DNA of 64,000 bases from contig NC_087062.1 of the NCBI RefSeq assembly GCF_963678635.1, forward strand, positions 99,811,705 to 99,875,704. Direction: 5' to 3'. This stretch comes from Symsagittifera roscoffensis (lineage: Eukaryota > Xenacoelomorpha > Acoela > Convolutidae). This document shows positions 1 through 9,905 of the stretch, piece after piece; within the stretch, counting starts at the first letter, position 1; each line of letters opens with the position of its first letter. The translations under genes and the position numbers were made by a program. The notes under the pieces were generated by a model, which made no database searches, was not told the origin of the DNA, and saw only the letters and a list, made by a program, of their open reading frames with translations.

Positions 1-1
1 G

Positions 2-3000
2 GTGCTCAGAGGGCGAATGAGCAACACGGTACTCTTTGGAAAGGTGAAAGATGCCGAGCTGATAGTGTACAACTTCAGGGGGCAAATGCAATGTAGAATG
101 GGAGGCAAGCGAGAGGGTCCCATTGAAATGTATCCCAAATTCTGGAACTTGAACCCATTGACGGCGGACGGACGAGAAATCTTGAGAATTCCTGCCTGGA
201 AGGAGTGCTTTGCACTGGTGAAGAGGGAGCTGGAGACCATAATGGAGAAAGAAATCCTCCCGGCCACCATGCCTGAGTTCCCAATAGTCAGGAGGATGAC
301 CTTAGGAATGAATAGTCCCTTGGTAGTTCCCTCCATAATGGCGAGGATGACGACGGAGGAAATGCAGAAGGATTTCACTGATGGCTGGGACCCCCTGTTC
401 ATTGGCTACACGGCGGCGGTCTACTTCCATACCAGCGAGATGAAGGTAAATTCGTGGACGACGCAAGCGAAAAAGAGTAGAGGTTCGCAGCCCCCAGGGT
501 ATGAGGTGCGGAAGGTCTTGAGAACTCTTGAGAAGGAGGGACTTGAGAACATGTTACCCATATGGGATGATGGCAGGATGATCGTGATGGAGGGGCACGT
601 CGCACTGGTGGACGACATGAAATTTGCCACGAGAAAATATAAGGCGCCCTATGGCTTGGAACAGGTGGAAATAAGACAGGAAGGAACAGAACTAGATGCA
701 GCAGGTCAACTGCATGTAGCACTGACGGAATACAAAAAGCTGGATCCTACGACACCATCACCACTGTCCGTGGACACACCTGGAGACAAGAGGAGCGGAC
801 CCGTCGAGGACCGATTTAAGAAAATTCTCGAGAGAAGGAGACATGAGTCAGAAGAAGAGAGTATGGATGAAACTCTCAGTGAAGCCGGTGAAGACATGGA
901 AGTGGGGAATACGCCTGAACCAGGGCCATCAGGGGAGGAGCTCACCACTCAAGAGCTGTTGAAAGATTTGAGCGAGGAGAATTGGGCAGATACTGCCACA
1001 CCACCCCTGATTCCGTCTCCCCGGAAGGATCTGGAATTGCCATTGGCAGGTGAGACCTTCAATATGGGGATGTTACTCTTGAGCTCGGAGGAAAGGGAGA
1101 AGAACACGTTCGAAGGGAACAGGGACATATTCTTGGGATCTCTCGAGGATGACGCTTGGCAGGAATTCCTGGAGGAATTCAATCGAGAAGTGGGCAGCGA
1201 GACGACGCTGGACAAGTTCAAGAAGGAACTGTGGGACGCAGTAGTGAGATTCGGGGAACCGCTCCTGATAGGAACGGGCCTGGATGAGAAAGCTAGAAAA
1301 GAGCTGCTGAACAAGCTAGTGGAGCTGAGGAACGCACGATCGAAGACTAGAAAAGAGAAATGTGAGGACAGCTCTACTCTGAAACAAAAAACTGTGGATA
1401 AAATGGTTGATGATATAAAAAGGGATAAGGTTGGGACTAGTAATATGATTAAAAGTACTAATATCCTTAAGGCTCGAGCAGGGGGGAGGCAAGAGTTGGA
1501 AGGAGTGGATGGAGAGGTCGAATCAATGATGATAGCCACAACACCCTCGAGCAGAGATGTGAAGACTCGCAAGAGGAAGAGAGAAGTGGAAGGATGGGGT
1601 AGTCCTTCAGTGGATGCTGTTTCGGAAGGAAACTTGAGAGAGACGGCGCCCATCGTTTTGGCTCGATGCAAGACGGCGGCATACAAGAACAGCTCGGAGC
1701 TCAGGAAACCACTTGAAGTAGAAAAGGAAATAGAGGTTTCCGCCAGTTCGACATCAGAAGAAGACTTCAAGCCTCAGAAGATAAACGTGAAGAGAGGTTC
1801 AACGAACGGACAGGTAGGGGAAGTGGAGATCGGCAAAGAATGGATCTCGAAGGCACATCAGGACATGGGCAAACAAGTGACGAGTGATCCATTGGAGAGG
1901 AACAAGACGAGGAACACTTCCCGGACGTGGTGGGTGGCCCTCGAAACATTGAAGGAAATGGAGGACTGCTTGAAGAAGTTGGACAGTGGAATAGCTCGCA
2001 AGCGACGCAATTGGGCCACCCAGCAAAAAGCCGAGGTTAATAAGATAGAGATGGCAAGTCATCTGAAGAGGTCCTGGCAGAGTTTGTTGAAGGATCATTT
2101 TGAAGAGGCGATGAGGACATCCTCATCAGCACCGCCACTAATGGCGAATCCCTTCGTTAGAACTGCGGGACAATTAATGTTCACCTGGAGTCTGATGGGA
2201 ATAGAGTTGGAGACATTGACCTCGTATGACAGGCTGAAGTTGGGAAGCAAGAAGCTAGAGGTGTATCAGGCACTGATGCAACACGTGGCCAGGGACAATT
2301 CAGGCTTGAGCCTGGCTAGAAGAAAAGATGCCACATGTTTCTTGAGATGGATAATGTCAATGATGTCTGATAGCACCATCCTGGCATGCCACCAGAGAGC
2401 AAGTGGAAGTAAAACCATGGAGAAAAGAGTCTCAACGATCATCTTGAACGTATATCAGAGTACAGGAATAGAGAAAGAAGATGGTTCCAGACTATCCTTA
2501 GAGAACCATCGAAAGCTGGACGAGGTACGGAGGTTCTCTAATAAGAAGTTCGAGGAAGAACATGATGTTCACCGTAACCTGGCCTCGTCAGAACAGTACT
2601 CGAGACTCAGTGAGAAGGGGGAATACCAATATGTGTCTGGAGTGATGGGAATAGCCTACAATCCCTTCTTAGACTCGGAAGCTGGAGGAGCCCACAGAAA
2701 CCATGAGGTAGCGGAGCTACTGAAGTTTTGGACAGAAAGAATAATGGAAATAGACGCGGTGGAAAAAGAGGGGCCGAGCCTGGGCCTGATTCTTGAGAAA
2801 ACACCAGAGGTGATAAGCATACCGCGCTCAAACAAGAGAGTTGAAGTGAACATGGGCGGTGGAAATGGCTTGTTAACCACGAACTTGGGAGTGATATGGA
2901 AGCTACTAAGACCCTCCTGGTGTCCACATCCCCATGCGAGTCTAATCGAGGAAACCACCGAGCGAGTGAGGTTAGCACCAACGGAAGATGAAGATCTGGC

Positions 3001-4687
3001 GAAGTTGAGTGTGCTACATAAGCTAATCACGCCCCAGATGCAAGAGCCAAGCGAAAGGACGAGCGACCCCGGGTCAGCAAAGAAATTGGAGCCGGGTAGC
3101 TGTCTGGATTCGACGTGTGGGAACGGAGAGCACATCTGCGATGGACGGTCATGCGTCAGAATACTGTCGTTTCAAAAAGAAGACCTGGTCACTTGGTTCG
3201 AAGACATCACAGAAAGGGAGAAAAGTGAAGTGCAAATAATAGCGGAATGTTACGCGAGAACCACGGTGAATATAGCGACAGCTCTCGGATTCTTCTCGAG
3301 AATGTGTGGTCTGCAGGCACTGGAGAGACTGGAATCTGAACATCATTTAGTGACGGCGTTGAGCGTAGAATCATGGCCCGGGGTGTTGCAGGTGACTCAA
3401 AAACACATCCGGAGCTGGAAGGTTGGTCTTGAGGCGGAAATGGGATTTCCCATGAGCGAAGCTTATGGCTTGCCATTGAACGCGAAATCGCTGATAGGGT
3501 CAATGATGGCCAACTTGTGCGGAAGTCACTACCCGCTACACATGGCGATGGTGGAAGTGTCCAGCCAGAGAATACTGGTGGACAAGGCCTTCTCAGTGCC
3601 CAAGTGCGTGAGGTTGGCTCGGATGTCGCATCACTCGCACAAGTTGTTGAGAAAAATCAAAGGGACAGTACCAAAAGAATTGAGAGATGACTTAAGCGAA
3701 ATCTGGCGAGACGATCTTCTGAAGTTGGAAAGAGAAAACACAAGCGATCACGAGAGACAAAACGTGATCGGAAAACCTGTGGGAAGTACTCCGAACCTGG
3801 AAGATAACGACACGATGCACGAGAAAATGATGGAGCTTGAGCCTCTCTTGGAAGCCTCAGGGGAGCGTAATCTCAGGAGCATTGAGATCTCTCATGGGGA
3901 ATGCCCATGCCACTGTTTGGCACAAACGGTGTGGTATCCAGATCACAAGAACCTTTGCCTGGTGTGGGATGTGGAAGAGATTCGGTCGATCGGACTACCG
4001 GATCACCGGCAGAAGGTGACGCTCTTAGTAGTGAGTACGATGTTAGCTCTGAGATGGATAGAAGAGAATATAACGAAGTATCGGGAGGCGACGACGCCAA
4101 CGGCTGAGTCAATATACGCGATAGACTACAGCAAGAGACTCGAGTTGTTTGAGACTGCGTGCAAATTATTCGCCATACCGACGGAAGTCAGGCACGTATG
4201 GAGTCGCTTGAGGTACTTTCCATGGTTTCGGGCGACACTGACGTCTTGGTTGTACATGACAACGAAAGATCACATGAGAAAACATCAAAAAGAGTATCGA
4301 CAGTTCCAGGCCGAGATTGGGCCGGAAGCTTTCAAGAGACCCCTGCTAACCCATCGTAATGCGATCACGACAGGATGGAAAAGAGTGGGTAAGATGTCTA
4401 GAGACAATACCAAAGCGAGGGAGTCGATACTAGAGGAAGACCTGGCGAAGAACGTGAGCTTGAGCCTGCACAACTCCTTTTGCTTGAACCGAGAAGCTAG
4501 GGTGAAGGCACTACCCAACCAAGCAAAGAGGTTGCAAGAGCAGAGAGAATGGATGCGATCCTATGAACAGCTGAAGGCTTGGGAGGAGATTGTGATTAGT
4601 TCCGATGATGAAGAGGAACTGTTGAGACAGTTTGCCGCATCTAGCACTTCAGGATGCAGTACCTCCAAGGCGAAGAGTACGAGATGA
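2..4687 (+). CDS. ORF2 C-terminal region of the giant retroelement, partial at 5' end
   Basis: An uninterrupted 1561-codon frame is open at the window edge, so the true start is upstream; in copy B the ORF2 start is about 4.1 kb further 5'. I recognise no catalytic domain. Visible features are an acidic, Ser/Glu-rich part at about residues 270-340, a basic KTRKRKRE stretch near residue 521 that could be a nuclear localisation signal, a Cys cluster near residues 1033-1050 (CLDSTC...CDGRSC), a second Cys/His cluster near 1299 (GECPCHC), and a C-terminal EIVISSDDEEE (about 1528-1538) that fits a SUMO-interacting motif. All are shared with copy B, apart from small changes. No signal peptide or membrane segment is apparent, which argues against an envelope protein. 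Its function is unknown; its conservation among copies says it is part of the element and not captured host debris. Confidence 0.9.
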   Translation: MLRGRMSNTVLFGKVKDAELIVYNFRGQMQCRMGGKREGPIEMYPKFWNLNPLTADGREILRIPAWKECFALVKRELETIMEKEILPATMPEFPIVRRMTLGMNSPLVVPSIMARMTTEEMQKDFTDGWDPLFIGYTAAVYFHTSEMKVNSWTTQAKKSRGSQPPGYEVRKVLRTLEKEGLENMLPIWDDGRMIVMEGHVALVDDMKFATRKYKAPYGLEQVEIRQEGTELDAAGQLHVALTEYKKLDPTTPSPLSVDTPGDKRSGPVEDRFKKILERRRHESEEESMDETLSEAGEDMEVGNTPEPGPSGEELTTQELLKDLSEENWADTATPPLIPSPRKDLELPLAGETFNMGMLLLSSEEREKNTFEGNRDIFLGSLEDDAWQEFLEEFNREVGSETTLDKFKKELWDAVVRFGEPLLIGTGLDEKARKELLNKLVELRNARSKTRKEKCEDSSTLKQKTVDKMVDDIKRDKVGTSNMIKSTNILKARAGGRQELEGVDGEVESMMIATTPSSRDVKTRKRKREVEGWGSPSVDAVSEGNLRETAPIVLARCKTAAYKNSSELRKPLEVEKEIEVSASSTSEEDFKPQKINVKRGSTNGQVGEVEIGKEWISKAHQDMGKQVTSDPLERNKTRNTSRTWWVALETLKEMEDCLKKLDSGIARKRRNWATQQKAEVNKIEMASHLKRSWQSLLKDHFEEAMRTSSSAPPLMANPFVRTAGQLMFTWSLMGIELETLTSYDRLKLGSKKLEVYQALMQHVARDNSGLSLARRKDATCFLRWIMSMMSDSTILACHQRASGSKTMEKRVSTIILNVYQSTGIEKEDGSRLSLENHRKLDEVRRFSNKKFEEEHDVHRNLASSEQYSRLSEKGEYQYVSGVMGIAYNPFLDSEAGGAHRNHEVAELLKFWTERIMEIDAVEKEGPSLGLILEKTPEVISIPRSNKRVEVNMGGGNGLLTTNLGVIWKLLRPSWCPHPHASLIEETTERVRLAPTEDEDLAKLSVLHKLITPQMQEPSERTSDPGSAKKLEPGSCLDSTCGNGEHICDGRSCVRILSFQKEDLVTWFEDITEREKSEVQIIAECYARTTVNIATALGFFSRMCGLQALERLESEHHLVTALSVESWPGVLQVTQKHIRSWKVGLEAEMGFPMSEAYGLPLNAKSLIGSMMANLCGSHYPLHMAMVEVSSQRILVDKAFSVPKCVRLARMSHHSHKLLRKIKGTVPKELRDDLSEIWRDDLLKLERENTSDHERQNVIGKPVGSTPNLEDNDTMHEKMMELEPLLEASGERNLRSIEISHGECPCHCLAQTVWYPDHKNLCLVWDVEEIRSIGLPDHRQKVTLLVVSTMLALRWIEENITKYREATTPTAESIYAIDYSKRLELFETACKLFAIPTEVRHVWSRLRYFPWFRATLTSWLYMTTKDHMRKHQKEYRQFQAEIGPEAFKRPLLTHRNAITTGWKRVGKMSRDNTKARESILEEDLAKNVSLSLHNSFCLNREARVKALPNQAKRLQEQREWMRSYEQLKAWEEIVISSDDEEELLRQFAASSTSGCSTSKAKSTR

Positions 4688-5117
4688 ATGGGCAAATCGG
4701 ATGGATCTTGAGTCTTGAGAGGGAAGGGGGGCTTGAGCGTGGATCCGAGTGAAACTTGGATGCACGAAAAAGAAATTTTAACAAAGCAAATATTGTTACT
4801 AATATACTATATTTATTATATAAATCGAAATGCTGCATGACAATTTCCTGATTGAATAGGACAAAAGAGATTTTAAAATGATTGGCTTGAAAAGCGAAAA
4901 TTCAGGGGTGCAGGTGTATGCAGATTTTGGTTGCTGTTTAGCAATAGTGTGAAAATTTTAAATGGCTGTGAATTTTGGGGTGTAGATAAGCTTAAATCTG
5001 CTGCAAACTTCTGTAAATGACCACTGGCACTGTATCTTGAGCAACACTCGGTTTTTCTGGGACTCACTGGCAGAAGACAGCGCGCGATGAGGACATCGAT
5101 CTCGAGTCCGGGGAGTA
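4688..5117 (+). other. Copy A 3' UTR and polypurine tract region
   Basis: Noncoding stretch between the ORF2 stop and the 3' LTR. It matches the same interval in copies B and C, including a TATTATATAAATC block, GCTGCATGACAATTT and CTGCAAACTTCTGTAAATGACCACT-like sequence, so it is conserved without coding. The last bases before the LTR, TCCGGGGAGTA (5107-5117), are the only purine-rich run there and are the likely plus-strand primer site; the same run precedes the other two 3' LTRs. Confidence 0.75.
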
Positions 5118-6035
5118 TGTGCCAGTCGGTCATATTTGGAAGTTTGACCTTGAGAGAAGCAAAAAACACTTGATTTTGGAGTGAAATTTAATTTTTCAAA
5201 ATTTTGAATGGAACCTGTCATGCACGATTTTCTCGCGATAACTGAAAATCAGAAAAAAGAAATCAGAACAATTTCAGAACGATTGAGTCACTCACGCGGG
5301 AAAGTTGTAAGAAAAAGCAGTAGGAAATTGCTATTCGCAATTTCCATCACTATCATAATCGAGAGTAGAGCTGTCCCATCTGTGACAGAGACGAGAGCAT
5401 TCCCACGAATTGGATTATAGCGACTGGAGTGTTATTCGGAACTGGACTAGAGTGAACCTTCGGTGGAAAGGTGGACAGCTTGAGTGTCCTAATGGTTCAC
5501 AAGAAAACTATTGTCTAGAGTATAAACTCGTTCTCATTGTTAAAACTATAAAACATTAGACTCATTTAGTTACGTTATTTAATTCTTGAGTTAACTACCG
5601 ACTGGATTATTTCCCACTTCTTGAGCGTGCTACTATGTGAGTACAAATTTAAATTCCTAGAGTGTGTTTTATAATTGTTATGTTGAGGTAGGGCGAGTTT
5701 TAGGTTGATCCATCTGAAATGGATCGAAGTTCCACTGTCTAATAAAAAAGCAACTTAACGGATTGTTCCAATCCGGTTTTTAACGGCGTTCATGTATTTT
5801 GGGTATCTAGAGACCTAAGTATGGGGACGTTTCTAATTCTAGAGTGGGGGGATATTTTAGTAGTAGCCTTTAAGCTGTAACGGGTCGTAGTCTCATGTCA
5901 CAAACGAACCGAACTGGCTCCGACCGTTCTTGAGGTAGAAAAACACAAGAGATAGTGTCCCTGACCCTTGAGCCAGTGGTTATAGGGCCTATTTTTCTTA
6001 AGCCTCATGTGTGACTGCAGTAGACGAATGTTACA
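5118..6035 (+). repeat. Long terminal repeat (3' LTR of copy A)
   Basis: The 918-bp LTR begins TGTGCCAGTCGGTCAT and ends GAATGTTACA, giving the usual TG...CA ends. It matches the LTRs at 7063, 28486, 30052 and 53787 over its full length. Internal landmarks shared with the others are CGGTGGAAAGGTGGACAGC, TTAACGGCGTT, GTAGCCTTTAAGCTGTAAC and CAGTGGTTATAGGGCC. A TATAAAA (about 5546) could be a promoter element. Confidence 0.93.
5741..5746 (+). promoter_or_regulatory. Candidate polyadenylation signal AATAAA in LTR
   Basis: AATAAA occurs in the block CTGTCTAATAAAAAAG. The same block carries AATAAA in both copy C LTRs (30437-30442 and 54366-54371). In the copy B 3' LTR it reads AATACA, and in the copy B 5' LTR it is deleted. 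The shared position supports a role in 3' end formation, though no transcript evidence is available. Confidence 0.5.
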
Positions 6036-7062
6036 ATAATAAAAGTCAAAATCAATTCTGCAGAAAATTCAGAAATTTTTTTTAGAATTTTCCTTGTTTT
6101 TATTGGTGTTTCTACTCCTTGTTCTAAGAAAACTGTAGCCCAATACGCCTACTTCACTACAGATATTGAAAAGGATTAAAATCTAGGCTTTCATTTTGAT
6201 CCTATCTTATAACACCACGCACAAATGAAACTAAATGAAAACACTTTTTTGTAGTTTTTTTTTAATATGGTCGGAACATTATGTCGCAACAAATATGGTC
6301 GGAACAGTAGTTGCACAGAAACTGGCTATCCTTGTTTGAACTTAGAATCTGATTTACAAAAATGAATCAACTTGTTTAATATGAAATACGGTAATATATC
6401 AATTTCTTAAAAAAAACTATCTTGCAAAAGAAATTCTTGAAACATTTATACCGAATATTTTGTTCCGACACTTGAAAATGGGGTGGGGCTCTGTAATCGA
6501 GCACTGTAGCTTTGTACAAGAATAAACACTGTTAGAAACGACATCATCACATCAAAGGAAGATCTGGAATGTGGAGTTGATTATAGACTGACAAGCAGTT
6601 CAATGTCAATATGTTCAGCTTACTGTTCAAGTTCTTAGATATTTTTGTTGCATGACTGTGTGTGAGGGAGTCTGAGGTTTGGATTGCATCATGCTTATCC
6701 TGTTTCGTAACCAGGAGGTTGTGGTGTCGTGGCATGACTAAGATTTCGGCCAGCATGCTAGATAAGCGCATCAGATGTCGACAGCACTACTAGACAAAAG
6801 GAAGCTCCTTCAATTTCAAGATCCCTAGATGCATACTGTCGTCTTTTCTCAGACTCGTTATTTGTTGGGTCGGGCCCTTGTTAATCTTACAGAGAGGAAT
6901 GAAAACACGAATAAAACACGCTTCCTCGGCCTATTTCACTAACTTTCTACGCGTTTGTCGATCTCTTTTGGTATACCTTTCACAAAAACGACACTAATTA
7001 AGGAAAAAGTGATCGGAAAAAGAATGGTCTATAAAAAGGGTTGGATAATTCTGTTACGAAAC
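6036..7062. other. Spacer between copies A and B; no intact gene
   Basis: AT-rich DNA with no convincing gene. It contains a short repeated phrase ATATGGTCGGAACA (about 6268 and 6295). The right end, immediately left of copy B, reads in frame with the sequence to the right of copy B (29382 onwards) once one AAC is removed, so it is the interrupted left flank of the same insertion target. Confidence 0.6.
6547..6790 (-). pseudogene. Possible LINE endonuclease N-terminal fragment
   Basis: On the minus strand a frame of about 74 codons ends with KLNILTLNCLSVYNQLHI, which resembles the opening beta strand and following helix of APE-type LINE endonucleases (pattern L-x-I-L-x-L-N-C-x-S-x-x-N-K). 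Only this start-like piece is visible; downstream minus-strand sequence is too degraded to follow. It may be unrelated to the + strand LINE pieces at 29.4-30.0 and 54.6-55.2 kb. Confidence 0.3.
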
Positions 7063-7845
7063 TGTGCCAGTCGGTCATATCTGGAAGTTTGACCTTGAGG
7101 GACACAAAAATGCGTAATTTTGGAGTGAAGTTTTAATTTTCAAAATTTCGAATGGAGCCAGTTATGCTCAGTTTTCTCGCACCAACTGAAAACACAAAGT
7201 GAAAAATCAGAACGACCGATTTACAATCGCGGGAAAGTACTTGAATAAAACAGCGGGAAATTGATATTCGCAATTTCCCGATACAAAATAAGACACGAGT
7301 AGAGCTGTCATATCCTGAAATATGAGGAGAAATAATCAAAAGAAGAGAGAACAACTATTCGAAACGAACCAGAGTGAGCCTTCAATGGAAAGGTGGACAG
7401 CAATTCTAGAACTCCAATACAAAAACTCCAATTCTAGAGTCAGAACTTAATTCTGTTATCAAAACTGATCAGTATTAAACTTATATAGTTATATTATCTA
7501 ATTCTCGAGTTGCTTATCAATTCAATTACTCCCTGTGCTTGAGTGCATCAACATGTGAGTAACTTAACGGATTGTTCCGACCCTGTCTTTAACGGCGTTC
7601 GTGTATTTTGGGTATTTTGAGACCTAAGTATGGGGACGTTCTTATTTTCTAGAGTGGGGCGATATTTTGGTAGTAGCCTTTAAGCTGTAACGGGTTCTAG
7701 TCTCATGTCGCAAGCGAACCGAATTGGCTCCGACCGTTCTTGAGGTAGAAAAACCCAAGAGATAGTGTCCCTGACTCTTGAGCCAATGGTTATAGGGCCT
7801 ATTTTTCTTAAGCCTCATATGTGACCAAAGTAGGCGACTGTTACA
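7063..7845 (+). repeat. 5' LTR of copy B
   Basis: Starts TGTGCCAGTCGG and ends GGCGACTGTTACA. It is 783 bp against 896 bp for its partner at 28486; the difference is mainly one internal deletion near 7560, where CATGTGAGT joins directly to AACTTAACGG. The lost block in the 3' LTR includes the region that carries the candidate polyadenylation signal in other copies. Confidence 0.93.
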
Positions 7846-7856
7846 TAGTGTTTTTA

Positions 7857-7871
7857 TGGCGCTCCTGGGTG
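7857..7871 (+). promoter_or_regulatory. Putative primer-binding site
   Basis: TGGCGCTCCTGGGTG starts 11 bases after the LTR end. TGG complements a tRNA CCA tail, and the identical 15 bases stand at the same place in copy C (31131-31145), although neighbouring bases differ. I could not assign the tRNA: the complement ends AGGAGCGCCA, implying discriminator base G. The 11-base gap is longer than the 0-8 usual for this superfamily. Confidence 0.6.
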
Positions 7872-8315
7872 TTTTTACAGTATCATGACTACGGAGTCGA
7901 ACCCACTTGACACAGCTCCGGGCTGCATACCCATTCTAGAGTACCGGTGGTACGGTTCAGCGGGAACGTGTAAACCTTCCGGTTGTACCGTGATAGCTTT
8001 TTAAAGAAAACTTGAGAAAACTTCCTGGTACGCTCTCCGAACGAGGCCTAGCTAACCGAGTAATGGGGGGGGGGGCAACTAGGGGGACAAAAACAAGAAA
8101 AAAGTATAGAAAAAGGAACAAAAACCATAAAACGAAAAGACAGTGACTTTGATACCGGATCATTTGGATCAAACCTTTATATTAAATAAATAGTAAACCG
8201 ATACTGTTTTATAAGACCGATCTTTTCGATCAATCTAGCAATTTAAACCAGTGACTTCAATAAGGTGCCCGAGTGGGGGGTGTTGTTAAGGGTTTTCAGA
8301 TAGATTGCAACCTAG

Positions 8316-8453
8316 CCGGACCACTAGGAGACTTGACTGGAAGAGGTGACCAGCCGAGTGGGAAAGTGGTTCACAAGGATCGAACCGGACCACTAAGAGA
8401 CTTGACTGGAAGAGGTGACCAGCCAAGTGGGAAAGTGGTGCTGCTGTCAAGTG
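8316..8453 (+). repeat. 69-bp tandem duplication in leader
   Basis: Two adjacent copies of a 69-base unit beginning CCGGACCACTA at 8316 and 8385, each containing GACTTGACTGGAAGAGGTGA and GTGGGAAAGTGG. They differ by few bases. Copy C carries only one diverged, rearranged version near 31525-31580. Confidence 0.8.
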
Positions 8454-9330
8454 CAGAACAGAGACAACCAGCACAGGATCACTACAAGAGGACGCACAGG
8501 GGTGTTCTCAAGTTGGGCAACGGGTATCGTTAGAATCCACATTACATTATAGGAGATAAGTGTAAAATTGGATAAGCGGAGCCCCATTGTTTTGAGGAAG
8601 TTTTTACACAAGCAGGCCTGGAAACAGGTCTACGGTTTTCTCTCGAGAGGTTAAGCACCTGGCGCTTAAGGGATTTTTTGGCTTAAGAGGGGGCTAAAGA
8701 GGGGGGAGGTTAGCAGGGGGGCTGGTTAAGTTAGAGGTTAGCGGTTGTAAATTGTAAAAAGGGAGGACACGTTAGAGTAACTAATTGTTCGGCATCGTCG
8801 ATTTAGTTACATTAGATACTTACACGCGTTGGATATAAAGAACGGATATCCAAATTTAAAATCAGGTCAAGGTAGGTACCCTGGTCGGATCGGTAGGGGG
8901 GACGGACATAGACAGTTTTTGTTATACCCCATAAAATCGCTAGCAGGGGGGAGGAAAACGCGTGGCAATCGGGCCCAGACATTTTTTCGGACAAAGATTG
9001 ACATCGGTCAACCTTGAATTTCAGGAGAATTCATTCATCTGTTTTTGAAATTTTTTCCAGTCTAAATTTTTACGTTTTGGTGAAAATTTGCTGTTGGTAT
9101 TTTGCGGGGAATTTAGATACCTGCGGGGAATTTAGGGTTTCAAATAGCCTGAAACATAGAAAGGGAGACAAATACAGGGGGATTAGTAATCGGGTTTTGA
9201 CCATTAAGATAGGGATTTTGGGAAAATTTTTACTAGAGCTCAAGTGGTGGTAAAAGGTACAGTGGTTCAATAGTCCCTACAACGAAGAAGAAGAAATCCG
9301 ATATCCAGACACTCAGTGACAAGTCTTGGG

Positions 9331-9905
9331 ACAGTACCGAAGAAGTCTTGGGACATTGCAGTCTGGGGACAGTCTTGGAGCAACACGGTCTTGGGACAGT
9401 CTCGGGACAGAGCAGTCTTGGGACAGTCTTGGGACAGTGCAGCCTTGGGACAGTCTTGGTACGAAACAGTCTTGGGACATTGGTCTTGGGACATTGGTCT
9501 TGGGACAGTGGTCTTGGGACATTGGTCTTGGGACATTGGTCTTGGGACAGTGGTCTTGGGACATTGGTCTTGGGACAGTGGTCTTGGGACATTGGTCTTG
9601 GGACATTGGTCTTGGGACATTGGTCTTGGGACATTGGTCTTGGGACATTGGTCTTGGGACAGTGGTCTTGGGACATTGGTCTTGGGACAGTGGTATTGGG
9701 ACATTGGTCTTGGGACATTGGTCTTGGGACAGTGGTCTTGGGACACTAGTCTTGGGACACTAGTCTTGGGACACTAGTCTTGGGACAGTAGTCTTGGGAC
9801 AGTAGTCTCAGGACAAGGGTCTTGGGACAGTGGTCTTGGGACACTGACAAGAAGTACTGGGACAACACTGAATAGTCTTGGGACAGTAGAGAGAAAGTCT
9901 TGGAA
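9331..9905 (+). repeat. 14-bp minisatellite in copy B leader
   Basis: Irregular CTTGGGACA-containing units from 9331, then a regular array of the 14-base unit CTTGGGACATTGGT / CTTGGGACAGTGGT from about 9466 to 9840. Because 14 is not a multiple of three and the unit holds no stop in any phase, all frames stay open here; the resulting repetitive open frames on both strands are not genes. Copy C has an unrelated 21-bp array at the same position. Confidence 0.92.

Larger units (their letters stand above)
1..6035 (+). mobile_element. Giant Ty3/Gypsy LTR retrotransposon, copy A (3' part only)
   Basis: This is the 3' end of an element whose 5' part lies outside the window. It holds the C-terminal 1561 codons of ORF2, a 3' UTR and one LTR. 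It aligns along its whole length with 23.4-29.4 kb (copy B) and 48.8-54.6 kb (copy C). Its ORF2 has no internal stop or frame break, unlike the other two, so it looks like the youngest or best preserved copy. The right flank starts ATAATAAAAG; no target duplication can be tested because the left end is missing. Confidence 0.93.

Noticed and set aside
949-1770. 273-codon minus-strand frame
   Set aside because: It lies opposite the conserved ORF2 frame and its Ser-rich composition is that of a reversed acidic coding region; the equivalent minus frames in copies B and C are not preserved.
7028-7042. TATAAAAAGGG as the promoter of copy B
   Set aside because: It lies outside the LTR, in the flanking DNA that predates the insertion.
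7880-7960. tRNA-like sequence in the leader (GAGTCGAACCCAC resembles a T-loop)
   Set aside because: No acceptor stem or cloverleaf could be drawn and the block is diverged in copy C.
9233-9777. Several open frames on both strands coding for repetitive proteins
   Set aside because: They are a by-product of the stop-free 14-bp minisatellite, open in all phases; no start context, and copy C has an unrelated array there.
9331-9905. CRISPR array
   Set aside because: Units are contiguous 14-mers without unique spacers, in a eukaryotic retroelement leader.
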